From Ectocarpus siliculosus (Eukaryota; Sar; Phaeophyceae; Ectocarpales; Ectocarpaceae), in NCBI GenBank assembly GCA_000310025.1, contig FN649738.1, positions 1,908,981-1,972,980 on the forward strand: a stretch of DNA of 64,000 nt, read 5' to 3'. Positions 39,201 through 47,956 of this stretch are shown piece after piece (position 1 is the stretch's first letter; each line of letters begins with the position of its first letter). The notes beneath the pieces were generated by a model. It saw only the letters and a program-made list of their open reading frames with translations, was not told the origin of the DNA and made no database searches. A program made the translations under genes and the position numbers.

Positions 39201-39917
39201 AAAGACCGAAACATTGCAGCCCTGAGGTTGCTATCCACTCTCAACATCCCTCCTCGAAAGCTCCGTATGAGCTCCAGCAATAGGTCGCCGCGCGGCTGTG
39301 GCGCCGTGTTCGCTTCCTGCTGAACAGCTTCGTCGATCTTCACCACCTGCTCGTGCGCCGGCTCTTCCCCGGCAAGTATCTCCTTCTCTTCTTGGATCGA
39401 CCCAACCTTCTCTTCTCGAATTGGCTCCGCTTGCTGTTCACCCATGCTATCATCTTGGGGCATTTCCCCTCCTGGCTGGTGGGTGGTCGTGACTGCTGTG
39501 GTCGGGGAAGCTACTGCAGGGTTTCGCTCTACACCTGGTGGGGGTTCTTCTGGGTCCGGAGCCAGTGTGACGCCCGTTGCTAACGGGTCTTCACTCCCCG
39601 TCACGGCAGCAACATGCTTGAGCCCCTTCGAAACCGGCACAAGGCACGCAAGCAAGAATAGTAGCGGCAAGGGATGGGGGTAATAAGAAATTGAGAGGCC
39701 GTGGGAGAGAGAGCGTACCACACCGGCACGCACCAGGAGGAGGAGGTGTGATTTGAAATGCGCAGCCCAGTCCACACTCAACTTGGAAGGATACTCCTTA
39801 ATCGTATTGAACGTGGACCATCCTCACCTTGGCCAAACGTACGAGATGGTCGGCAACAGCTCGTTGGTCAAGATCATCTCGCCCCAACGCATCGATAAGT
39901 CTGGAAGCGTCCACCAT
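24254..39917 (-). CDS. RICTOR: RICTOR, defining subunit of TOR complex 2 (about 30 exons, about 1,560 aa)
   Basis: HEAT/ARM scaffold of TORC2. Exons: 39917-39828, 39625-39191, 38272-38168, 37502-37392, 37242-37135, 36945-36790, 36647-36504, 36209-36101, 34974-34779, 34480-34310, 34157-33990 (tentative), 33862-33733, 33590-33429, 33202-33033, 32737-32590, 32384-32304, 32032-31889, 31669-31563, 31385-31160, 30983-30801, 30662-30547, 30320-30128, 28888-28604, 28424-28357, 27919-27757, 27208-27096, 26721-26586, 25945-25850, 25540-25351, 24432-24254; sum 4,683 nt, phases chain. Landmarks: LRAAMFRSLRYL, ALKLVKQIMAVD, KWDWDVVDDI..TKWIKRVSGFYR, WCIEMLVAQVHGDDP, LMRFLSIPEGIVYLEEHGW, PHLYGELAKTERGCELL, SSWPLGLALLEE, LSVWG|TLFCVVSLVARTARG, and the C-terminal ILDQVVKLSSHIS block. 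Human RICTOR is 1,708 aa. Intron 4 uses a GC donor (AGG|GCAAGT). An acidic 95-codon exon (28888-28604) has no counterpart I know. Possible extra exons: 29888-29858 and about 29328-29130. The start MVDASRLIDAL is the only Met of its exon. Confidence 0.92.
25156..25200. repeat. G-rich run in the last RICTOR intron
   Basis: About 45 nt made almost only of G, with single A or T interruptions on the plus strand and at least four runs of three or more G, so compatible with a G-quadruplex. On the transcribed RICTOR strand it is a C-rich tract in the intron 25350-24433. Confidence 0.7.
26430..26576. repeat. Exact 22 bp direct repeats 125 bp apart in a RICTOR intron
   Basis: The 22-mer starting GGTTGGTTATACTTCC is identical at 26430-26451 and 26555-26576. 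The right copy ends 10 bp from the 5' splice site after exon 26721-26586. It may mark a small insertion or a local duplication. Confidence 0.85.
37974..38189. repeat. 108 bp tandem duplication across a RICTOR exon-intron border
   Basis: 37974-38081 and 38082-38189 are two copies of a 108 bp unit with only a few differences (for example GAAAGATTTTGTCCTAATAG versus GAAAGGTTTTGTCCTATTAG). On the minus strand each copy contains the end of exon 3 (codons for ELWERMQ) plus the 5' splice site GTAGGTGACC, so a second intact donor lies 108 bp into intron 3. Confidence 0.92.
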
Positions 39918-41127
39918 GAGTACTCCCTGGGATGGCAAGTGTGTTTCATTGACAGCAGCAACAATAGAGCAGCTGAGGTGCGTTTTTTTTTTTTTTGCGG
40001 CGGAATAAGCGGGTGTGAGTGTGCGCTGCTGTCTAGTGAGCTCTCCCCCCCCACGCGCATACCCTTTCGTCACTCTCTCGTGTCAGCTGTCCGAGTCTCT
40101 GGGCGATTCTTACAGCTTTTCGGTGGATCTAGCAACAGTAGGCGCTCTCCCCAAACTTTCGGCAAACGGTGAGTATTTCATGCAACATTGTCAGGCACAT
40201 CGTAGACACGCCCTCTGATCACACTGATTGTTCCGCGTTGTTCCGCACTTTTTTAGCTCCGTTGCACGCGACCGTCAGCTCAAACCCTGCTACTACCGCC
40301 CGTGTACATGGGTGCTGGTTCATGCCTTTGGAGAGATTTCCAAAGGGTGTAAGCCAGAGGGAATAGTGTAAGTTTTTTCGTCCAGCGCCCTGGAGTCGCC
40401 ACGTGCAAGGTGCAGGCACACACCAGCGGTCTTTGTTCAAGTTGCTTGTAGTGTAAGCTTCCTTTACTCAAGTCCTGCACCCTCTCGATGCCGCCCAAAT
40501 CCAAAGACTGCCGCCCGCGGATTCATTAGAAGGTTTATTGTAGCAACAACGTAGTGTGGTACAGCACCGGTAGGCCACAGCAGTGGTGGTCCAAAAAGTA
40601 TAAACACCAGCATATGCCAACGGCAGCAACAAATTGACAACAAGCTTTGGGTTACATCTACAAATGCTGTAGAGGCAAAAGTACGGCAGAGCAAACATCT
40701 ACCTGGTATGGGTTGTTCTGCACTACGTAGTCTAATTTGATCAGCCCGTGTTGTAACCCCAAGACGTCCCGATTTGCGCGCGGGAGTAATCGTATTTCCC
40801 AAAGCAACAGATGATTCGGAGATTCCGATCAAGTGACAAATAATAAATTAAATTCATGTATGCATGCATATGCCTGTTTACGTCTTCCCCGCGTACGAAT
40901 CCGCCGGCTCACGTGGCAGTCATGCAAATTATTATCCCCCAGCTTAACCCCCAGCTTGGAACCCATTGACCCCTCAGCTTTGTAACCCTTTGTTGCGATG
41001 TAGAAGGGCAAGCGAGCATCCGCGACCAGAGGTACCGCGAGCTGAGGTTGAACGACTTTCTAATACTCTTGGTCAATATCTACGTGTGTCATGACGAGGA
41101 ATGCTCATATCACAGCACTTTGAAACA

Positions 41128-41231
41128 TGCACCGCAGGAGGGGTGGAGGGAGAGAACCCTTCTGTGTGACCATGGGTTGGAGCAAACGACACAATTTCTG
41201 TGAGCGCTAATTTGAAGTGAAGACAAAAAAA
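41128..41231 (+). mobile_element. SINE body fragment
   Basis: GCACCGCAGGAGGGG...ACCCTTCTGTGTGACCATGGGTTGG...TGTGAGCGCTAATTTGAAGTGAAGAC matches the body and tail of the element at 42540-42660. It lacks a tRNA-like head. A-rich end (ACAAAAAAATG). Confidence 0.65.
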
Positions 41232-41292
41232 TGTAATGCCATCCGAAAGACACCGCTTCTCCCTATCTAGTCTCTTCTGTATACTGTCACCC

Positions 41293-41386
41293 CCATGCCC
41301 TCAGGTGCGGACACTTGCTGGACTCGGGTGCTAGCAGAAAGCTCAGACGCAAGTCCTGATCGCTGCTTGCCTTCTCACACGGTGTG
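41293..41386. repeat. Dispersed repeat, copy A, forms the AP4S1 upstream flank
   Basis: CCCCATGCCCTCAGGTGCGGACACTTGCTGG... to CCTTCTCACACGGTGTG matches 24003-24123. It ends 5 bp before the AP4S1 ATG, so it probably supplies 5' UTR sequence. Confidence 0.8.
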
Positions 41387-41391
41387 GAGCC

Positions 41392-43884
41392 ATGATCAAG
41401 TTTGTGCTGATGGTCAACAAAATGGGGCAGACACGTGTGTCGTCGTACTACGACTGGATGCCTATTCCAGAGAGAGTAGCCCTAGAAGCAGAGGTTGTTC
41501 GACGGTGTTTCTCCCGATCAGAGCTGCAGTGTTCGTTCTTCGAGTTTCGGGGCTATAAAATCATCTACCGACGGGTGAGTTGCATGTCCGACTTGTGTAT
41601 GATGTTCATGCTCATTTGCCGTATGTTGTGAAGGCAAATGGATTTATTTTTCACCATTTTATGGCGAAAAGGATTCAGCTGTCCCTCTCCGTCGGGGGCT
41701 GTGGAAGCAAATTTCGGTGTACAAGGCGTGTTTAGCTGTGCTCTTTGCTTGGCACGTGGAACGTGCTATCGCTCTCCCTTTTTATTGGTGTCGATGTCGC
41801 TGTTAACCAGCGCAGACATTTCCCGCTGCCGCCCCCCCCAAAAAACTTCGGATGTGGTACCCCACCCGTGCGACCACGGCTTGTGCGTTCAGAATGGATG
41901 TCGGATTACAACACATGATGTAGTTCATGTATCCGGTTCATCGCTTGGCGCAAAACCATTTCATCATGTCTCTAAAAAATTGCCCACTTTCGTTTCGGTT
42001 TGCCGGTGCCGTTCACGTCATCGCCGTCCAGTACGCGTCGCTGTTTTTCATCGTTGGTGTGGGTGTTGACAGCGACGACGAGAACGAGCTTGGTGTGCTG
42101 GAATTCATCCACTGTCTCGTGGAGACCCTTGACAAGGTGCGGCTGCCACTCACCGTCGTACTGGGGAGGCATTATTTCCGTGCAGAACATTACGCCATGT
42201 ATTTGTACGAAAAAGTGACAAAATACAGTTAGCGCCCGCACTTTCGAACCTTGGAGTTACAAAACTCAGGCTCAAACATAGGAACGTTAAGAACTTGGCC
42301 ATAAGAACACGTACTCAGTCAATAATTCTTACTCTAGAACCTATGTAGTCCCGGTGGTCGAGTTGGTGTCCCCCAAACCTTCTAGAGGGCAGGTCAGGGG
42401 TTCGAATCCCGGCGTAAGCGAGCTTTTCTTGCAAAGTGAGACATTATCTCGCTTTCGCTTCTGGCCGAGTGGATAGCGCTAGTTCGTGTGTACACAGAGG
42501 GAAGAGAGTGCTGAACTCTTCTCGCATTAAAAATCGAAGGCAAAGTACCGCAGAAGGGGAGGGTAGAGAGGAGCTCTTCTGTGTGACCACGGGTTTGGAA
42601 TAAACGGCACTAATAGTGCTGTGAGCGCTGATTTGGAGCGAAGAAAAAAAAAAAAAAAAGTAGTCGCTGCTGGGGTATCCGATACAGAAAATAAGAATTC
42701 AGCTTTCCCCGAATTAGGTGGTTCTTAACCCTCCTATGTAGTACCCAGTCCCTCCGCAGAATAAAATGTCGCAAAAATGTTTGTCAGTCATTGGTCGAGG
42801 GGCTACAGTCCCTCCAAAGAATCTGAGCTCCTTGCCAGACAACCTTGCCAGACAAAGGGTGACTTGGCTTCAGTATAAAAAGTGTCCCCAAACACATGAA
42901 AAGTGTCCCTGAACACATGGGGACACTTTTCATACTGAAGCCAAGTCAGCATTTTTTTCCAGACCAAGAGATGTACAGTTTTACGTCCTAGGGGACACGC
43001 GGCTTCGGAGGTGGTGTACAGCAAGTCAGAGGCCGGGGAGAGGCATCGCAGAGCATCCCACACAGCGTACAACCTCAGCCAAGCATGATAAATCAAGGGT
43101 TCTCACATGCGTTTCACACAGCGGAGCCCAGGGTGACTACGGTGCGTTAATAGGCGTTTGAGTGCTGTGTCCCCAAAGTGTCCCCACTCGGACTTCCAGT
43201 ACTGGAGGGTCAAGTGCGGGCGCTATCTGTAGGGCACGATCACTTGTGTGAAGGCGCTCATTGGTTCATTGACTTCGCAAGGTCGCGAACATCTACTGAG
43301 TGGTGAATATAGTCAATCTTTTGAAAACGATGTCAGATCAGATCAGAAATTAACATTGACGCTCTGCGGTTGTTCACGGCCTGGACGTTTGCAAGTCGAC
43401 ATAGGCATTGAGCTCATGTTGAAACTTTTGCCGGTTAGTGATTTCGCGGGAGGCATGCCACAGATCATTCTTGCCAACGTCGCCGGGAAAAATTGTGTGT
43501 CAGGATCAGACACGGCGAGCGCAAAAATACAAGTACCTCGTGTCGGTGGTTCATTCCCACCTGTGTTAAGTGGCCAGACGGGCGCCTTCAATTCGTACAC
43601 TCCCGAAAATCAGCTTCTTGTTGCAGTCTTTGCTTTACTTCGTCATCCCCAAACCTACTCTAAACTGCCCGATGCTCCGTCTTTCATGCCCATCACAGTA
43701 CTTCCAGAGCGTGTGCGAGCTGGACATTATGTTCAACCTGGAGAAAACACACTTCATCCTCGACGAAATGGTCCTTAATGGATACATTTGTGAGGGAAAT
43801 CGCGAAAACGTGCTGAAACCGCTACTGCTGATGGACTCGTCGTCACATGCTGGCGACTCAGTTTTTGGGAGTAAATCGTCGTAA
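41392..43884 (+). CDS. AP4S1: AP-4 complex sigma subunit (3 exons, 157 aa)
   Basis: Small subunit of the AP-4 adaptor coat, which sorts cargo at the trans-Golgi network. Exons: 41392-41574, 42032-42136, 43699-43884, GT-AG and all phase 0. Seen: [15 protein letters not shown] at the N-terminus, [43 protein letters not shown], then [20 protein letters not shown] and [20 protein letters not shown]. The ILDEMVLNG...NR..VL.PLL..D ending is closer to AP-4 sigma than to AP-1/2/3 sigma. Human AP4S1 is 144 aa. The extra length is a 13-residue C-terminal tail and a small insertion (GVDSD) in the second exon. The stop TAA overlaps a perfect donor GTAAGT (43881-43886), so an alternative 3' exon is possible. 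The gene converges with the UBAC2-like gene, with 63 bp between stops. Confidence 0.95.
42349..42660 (+). mobile_element. SINE-like element with two tRNA-like heads, in AP4S1 intron 2
   Basis: 42355-42418 has box A (TGGTCGAGTTGG) and box B (GGGTTCGAATCCC). A second box A-like TGGCCGAGTGG follows at about 42472. The body has GTACCGCAGAAGGGG...CTCTTCTGTGTGACCACGGG... and TGTGAGCGCTGATTTGGAGCG, ending in A(17) near 42645. The body is shared with 41128-41231 and 1816-2150. The T-arm stem is mismatched, so not a functional tRNA gene. Confidence 0.7.
42860..42948. repeat. Near-perfect hairpin: 30 bp inverted repeats, 29 bp loop
   Basis: The left arm 42860-42889 and the reverse complement of the right arm 42919-42948 differ at one position. 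The arms start TGACTTGGCTTCAGTAT and end in GTGTCCCC. The loop contains another AAGTGTCCC. GTGTCCCC also recurs at about 43169-43186. Looks like a MITE or recent palindrome in AP4S1 intron 2. Confidence 0.9.
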
Positions 43885-43947
43885 GTCACAAGGCTCCGTA
43901 TCCAAGCGTTATTTAGTTTTTGTGGTGGTGGTGCCCCCTACGTCCAA

Positions 43948-46646
43948 TCAATGCCCAAGCAAACGATTTGCTGCTGCCTCGGTGTTGTTTCCAGACGACC
44001 TGAGAACTCTCACGACCGTTTCACGATCAAACCCAAGACCCATGAGCAGAGTGATATCTTCTTCGCTTGGCGCCGGTATCTCCATTCGCTGTCGAAGCTG
44101 TAGAGGAGAAAACAACCAATAGACATCAAGTCAATATTTAGTTAAGACGGTCAGTGGTTACGGCTGGACTCCAGCTTATCGCCCGCCCGTCGTTCTCTTC
44201 ATGCATCTTTTTTTCACATGCAGCTGTCGTCTTCACTTTAACGACACACAAGCGTCTAGCAATCGATACCATACGCTTGGAGGAGCGCGACCCAGCAGCA
44301 TGTTCGCACACTCACCCCCGTGGCAGGCCCCGCGTCTGCTCCTGCCATGCCAGCTAGCATTTGATCCGTTGGTCGTCTACGCCCCACCTGCGGCAATATC
44401 CGAAGTACTTGTCTTGGTCAAAGGGTGCTTGAAAAGGGGCTGTGCGCTTAGATCACCAATATGAGGCGTTGCTTGAGTCAAATAAAAAATTTCGTCGTAG
44501 AGCACCCATCCCCAAATCCGACACATATTAGAATGCTTGCTTTGCTGTTGGCGGAAACCAGGGCTTCGCGCACGACATGAACCTTCGAACATCGTCAACA
44601 GCAGTGGGTCGGACCCTGCATCCCATAGTGTTCGGCTTGGTTCCGCCCAGGGTTCCATTTCTTTCGTCCATTTCTTTCGTTCTTTCTTCGTCAAAAATGA
44701 AGCCACGGAAAAGCATCACACATGCACATGGTCACGCTCAGACAGCGTTGGAGAAGCACCATTTAAAACTTGCGATACTGAGCCGCAGGGGGAACCTGAA
44801 AGAACAAGTGTTTCTTAGACAACCCAAGTAAAGTCATCAGGAACTTGCTCGCGCTTAGTCATACCGTAAGATTTACTCACTCTGTTCTGGATGCGGGTTA
44901 TCTGTGCTCGCCGAGCTTCGATCTGGTTTCCTCCCGGGAAAGCGGCTCCGCACATCTGTTCGAACACAACGGTGTGGATACAGAGACTTGATCATGGTTG
45001 TAGGAGCGTGACCGTCGGGAACCTCACAAAGAGCACGGGCGACTCCAGGGAATGTTCCACAAGCCGCACGTTATCCGCATCTCACCGCAAATAACTGACG
45101 ACCCGGAATCCGGAAGCTCTGGAGCGGTGAACGATTTGACCAGTAAAGGAACGCCACCACAACACCGCACCCGGCAGACATTGCCGAGTTGTACGTGTCG
45201 TGGAAAGCCAGCTGTCATGGGACAGCAGCACGATTCAGCGTGGTGCGGGCACTATGAGAACTTGAACATCGATTTGCATCAGGGTTGATTGAGCCTGTTC
45301 CGGAGCAACCCAAGAAAATAGAAAAATCGCATGTAGCTCACCACCAGCACCGCGGCGTATGCGAAGAACTTGCCAGTCACGCGCACGTTCCCGATGGTCA
45401 AGTACGCTGGTGCAGTCGATGGTATGTAACCTGAGGTGCGTTGCGTATCGAAGGTGCATCGGGTCAAAACAAGCTTTGCAATGGTGCCCTGTCGCGTCTC
45501 TTGTCATCCGACTTGCACAGTACTGTTGAGTTTAAACCCAAGAGATGCTCACCGTAATAAGCTACCCCGACAGCACTCAGGATGGGAAGCGGACCCAGTG
45601 GTGGCCGGAAAACAGGGAACTCCACGCACAGGGCCAGCTCTATACTCTTGGACAACAACGCAGCCAGGAACAGGAAGGAACCAAACTTCGCAGATCCAAG
45701 ATGCCTGCAAGGACGAGAAAAAATCAGCGAGGCACGTGCTCAACGTGGGCTAATAGGCGGAATCGACGTGTTCACGATAGATGTGTATGTAGCATAAGCG
45801 CAATCAAGGGTATAGACGCGTGTTTACATAACCAGTACAAGGTCGGTATTCAGCAAGCTGTATGCAGAACCAGACAACACAAAGCTCCCTCCTGGTTGTC
45901 CTCCGATCGAAGCTTTTCGATCAAGTAGGCAAGACCACCGGGCAACGAGAACTGCAAGCATCAGCTACCACGAACGAAACGGGAACACGAACAAGAACAA
46001 AAATACCTCTCAAGGATCCGGAACACTCGGATAATATTGAGACACAGGATCAGCTCCCACACGCTTCCCAGTGGAAACATGCTGGTGAGAAGCCGCCACC
46101 ATTGGCCATCGTCTCCGAAAACTCTGTAGACGGGGGGGGTACCGAAATGGAGTGTCCAGGACGCATGCGGATGGTGAAGCACACACACAGATGTACATGG
46201 CATCGACGGCACAAGCCATTTTCCGTTCAGCACCAAGAAACTACACGACTCGCTACTGACCTGCGATGGTACCCTTGGTAACTTTTGTCCTTCACGGCGG
46301 TCCTACGTTGCCTAACCCTCCCCCCTATAGATTCAAAGCGCACAAGTATTTGAGGTAGCCCTAGCGTGTCTGCGGCAACGAGCAGTAGCCCTGTTCGCTT
46401 TCGTTTAGAGCATCTCGTCTACAAACGAGAATATGACAACCATGTTGCTGTATAGTCTCCATCCAAGGTTACGCTCATAACCCTATGAACATTGTCGCAC
46501 AAGGCTCACCTAACACCGATGAGCGCCGCTGTATCTTGGCTGTTGTTTTGGAGGACAACCAAGGTGGAAACGGCGGTGATGATGGCCAACGACTTGCTCA
46601 CAGGAGCTCCAGCTAAGAGATCGGCGGCAATGGAGCACAACAGCAT
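43948..46646 (-). CDS. UBAC2: UBAC2-like rhomboid-fold membrane protein with C-terminal UBA domain (8 exons, 305 aa)
   Basis: ER membrane pseudoprotease of the rhomboid/Derlin-like group; in animals it traps UBXD8 in the ER and takes part in ERAD. Exons: 46646-46510, 46123-46007, 45704-45553, 45430-45342, 45211-45086, 44955-44881, 44387-44316, 44097-43948; GT-AG, phases chain, sum 918 nt. Seen: APVSKSLAIITAVSTLV first helix, WWRLLTSMFPLGS, NIIRVFRILERHLGSAKFGSF (human: FRIFERRYGSRKFASF), transmembrane stretches, SAMSAGCGVVVAFLY, a basic Gln/Arg linker, and a UBA domain (SEEDITLLMGLGFDRETVVR...AAANRLLG, with the MGLGF loop). Human UBAC2 is 344 aa; the linker is shorter here. No rhomboid Ser-His dyad motif (GxSx) is evident. 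The start is the Met in frame with the signal-anchor region. Confidence 0.93.
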
Positions 46647-47956
46647 TAGGCATGCTTAAGCTTTGGTTCACAGCACGAGAACACGAGAGGCGGCCGAGAG
46701 GAAACTCAACGAAGATTGCGACCGGTGGCCGGCGTACTTTGCGACGTTTTTATGTCCAAAACATCAACCTCCACACTTTTAAAATCGTGTTTGTCTGAAC
46801 TTACGAATACGACAAACACCTTCCAAAGCCATGCAACGACGCTCATCACTGATCAGATTCACACCACAGTATATAAGGGAGGTTGGAGGCAAACGCTGAA
46901 CTACACCTATATATGACCTACACCTATATACCACGCCCCGGTGGTCCTGGTAACCTCATGACCAAGTCTCATAAAAACTTCTGGGTGACAGCAGTTGCGG
47001 GTTCGAATGCATTCGGAGTACACATGAATTCGCAATGAAGATCAAGCACAGCAGTAGGTACTAGGAACGGAACGGTTTTTAATGTGAAGACAAAAACAAC
47101 AACAACAACAGCATCAATAAACAAAGGGCCGCTGAACACTTCTCCCGAAAAAGTTGAAAAAAGTAGTAGCGCAGGAGGCGGAGTACGAAAATCCCTCCTG
47201 TTTGAAGCATTCCTCCTGTGGGACCGTGTGAACCCGGCTGGTACGTCAAGCATACACCGAAAGGTGTAGACTTGCTGTAAATAGAGTCTGCTGCAGATGG
47301 AAGTACTCAAGCCTGAAGTAGAGCTGAAATTGCTGGTACATACATACTGCTCGTGTAGTACGTAGCACATAATCGGATTCTCCGACGGATCGTGGCATCT
47401 TTCTTACCGACAGCAAGCCTGTCGAATCGCTTCAAGAGCCATCTACCGAAAAACAGCTCCTCTGGCGGGCGAGCAGCGCGAAACAGCCGTCGGAAATACT
47501 CCGGATGCATACCAATGTATTGCCACAATCATCAGGTCCGGTAGACCAAGGCGGACGGTGTTCTCACCAAATCCAGCAGAGCTCATACCCCACAAGTTCG
47601 ATTCTTCCACGCTCGACCAGTCTATCTTGCGCTCAAGGGATAAGAGGAAGACAGCGAGCACAACAGCAGCAGTGGGCGGTGTGTGCTGGTGAACAGCTAT
47701 GTAGCTCCAGCCAAAAGGTATTGTTGGTTCTGGGTTGTCCAGCTCCCATGTTCGGAGTACCTTTACTGACCGCTAACCACCTACTACTACTGCTGTAGTA
47801 CATTCATCTGCGGAGCCCCGTTTGGTTTGTCAACATTCACAACGCTAGCCGCACTGCTGTCTGCTGTAGTTAGTTATACAGAGTAGAGCCTGCTTAGGTC
47901 GTGATATCGCATCCAGAAGATTGACCTGGGGACCTGGGGAGCACCTTCGGATAGTG
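46647..47956. other. Divergent intergenic region between UBAC2-like gene and ETFA
   Basis: Contains presumed promoters and the SINE-like element 46935-47113. A minus-strand frame at 47528-47307 (RWLLKRFDRLAVGK...) has no recognised domain or splice support. Confidence 0.45.
46935..47113 (+). mobile_element. SINE-like element upstream of the UBAC2/ETFA promoters
   Basis: A tRNA-like head with box A-like CGGTGGTCCTGGTAACC and box B-like GGGTTCGAATGC, then the tail ACGGTTTTTAATGTGAAGAC and (AAC)n. The tail matches the reverse complement of 21856-21905. Confidence 0.6.

Larger units (their letters stand above)
39918..41391. other. Divergent intergenic region between RICTOR and AP4S1
   Basis: Holds the presumed promoters of both genes. 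It includes a T(13) run near 39985, a SINE-body fragment at 41128-41231 and dispersed repeat copy A at 41293-41386. A minus-strand frame at 40832-40464 has no ATG and no acceptor, so I do not call it a 5' exon. Confidence 0.5.

Noticed and set aside
40464-40832. Minus-strand frame as an upstream RICTOR exon
   Set aside because: No ATG and no acceptor in the frame; the sequence has no resemblance to RICTOR N-termini.
42355-42418. tRNA gene on the plus strand
   Set aside because: Box A and box B are good, but the T stem and acceptor stem do not pair, and the SINE body follows directly.
47307-47661. Small gene between the UBAC2-like gene and ETFA
   Set aside because: Basic frame RWLLKRFDRLAVGK has no recognised family and no supported start or splice sites.
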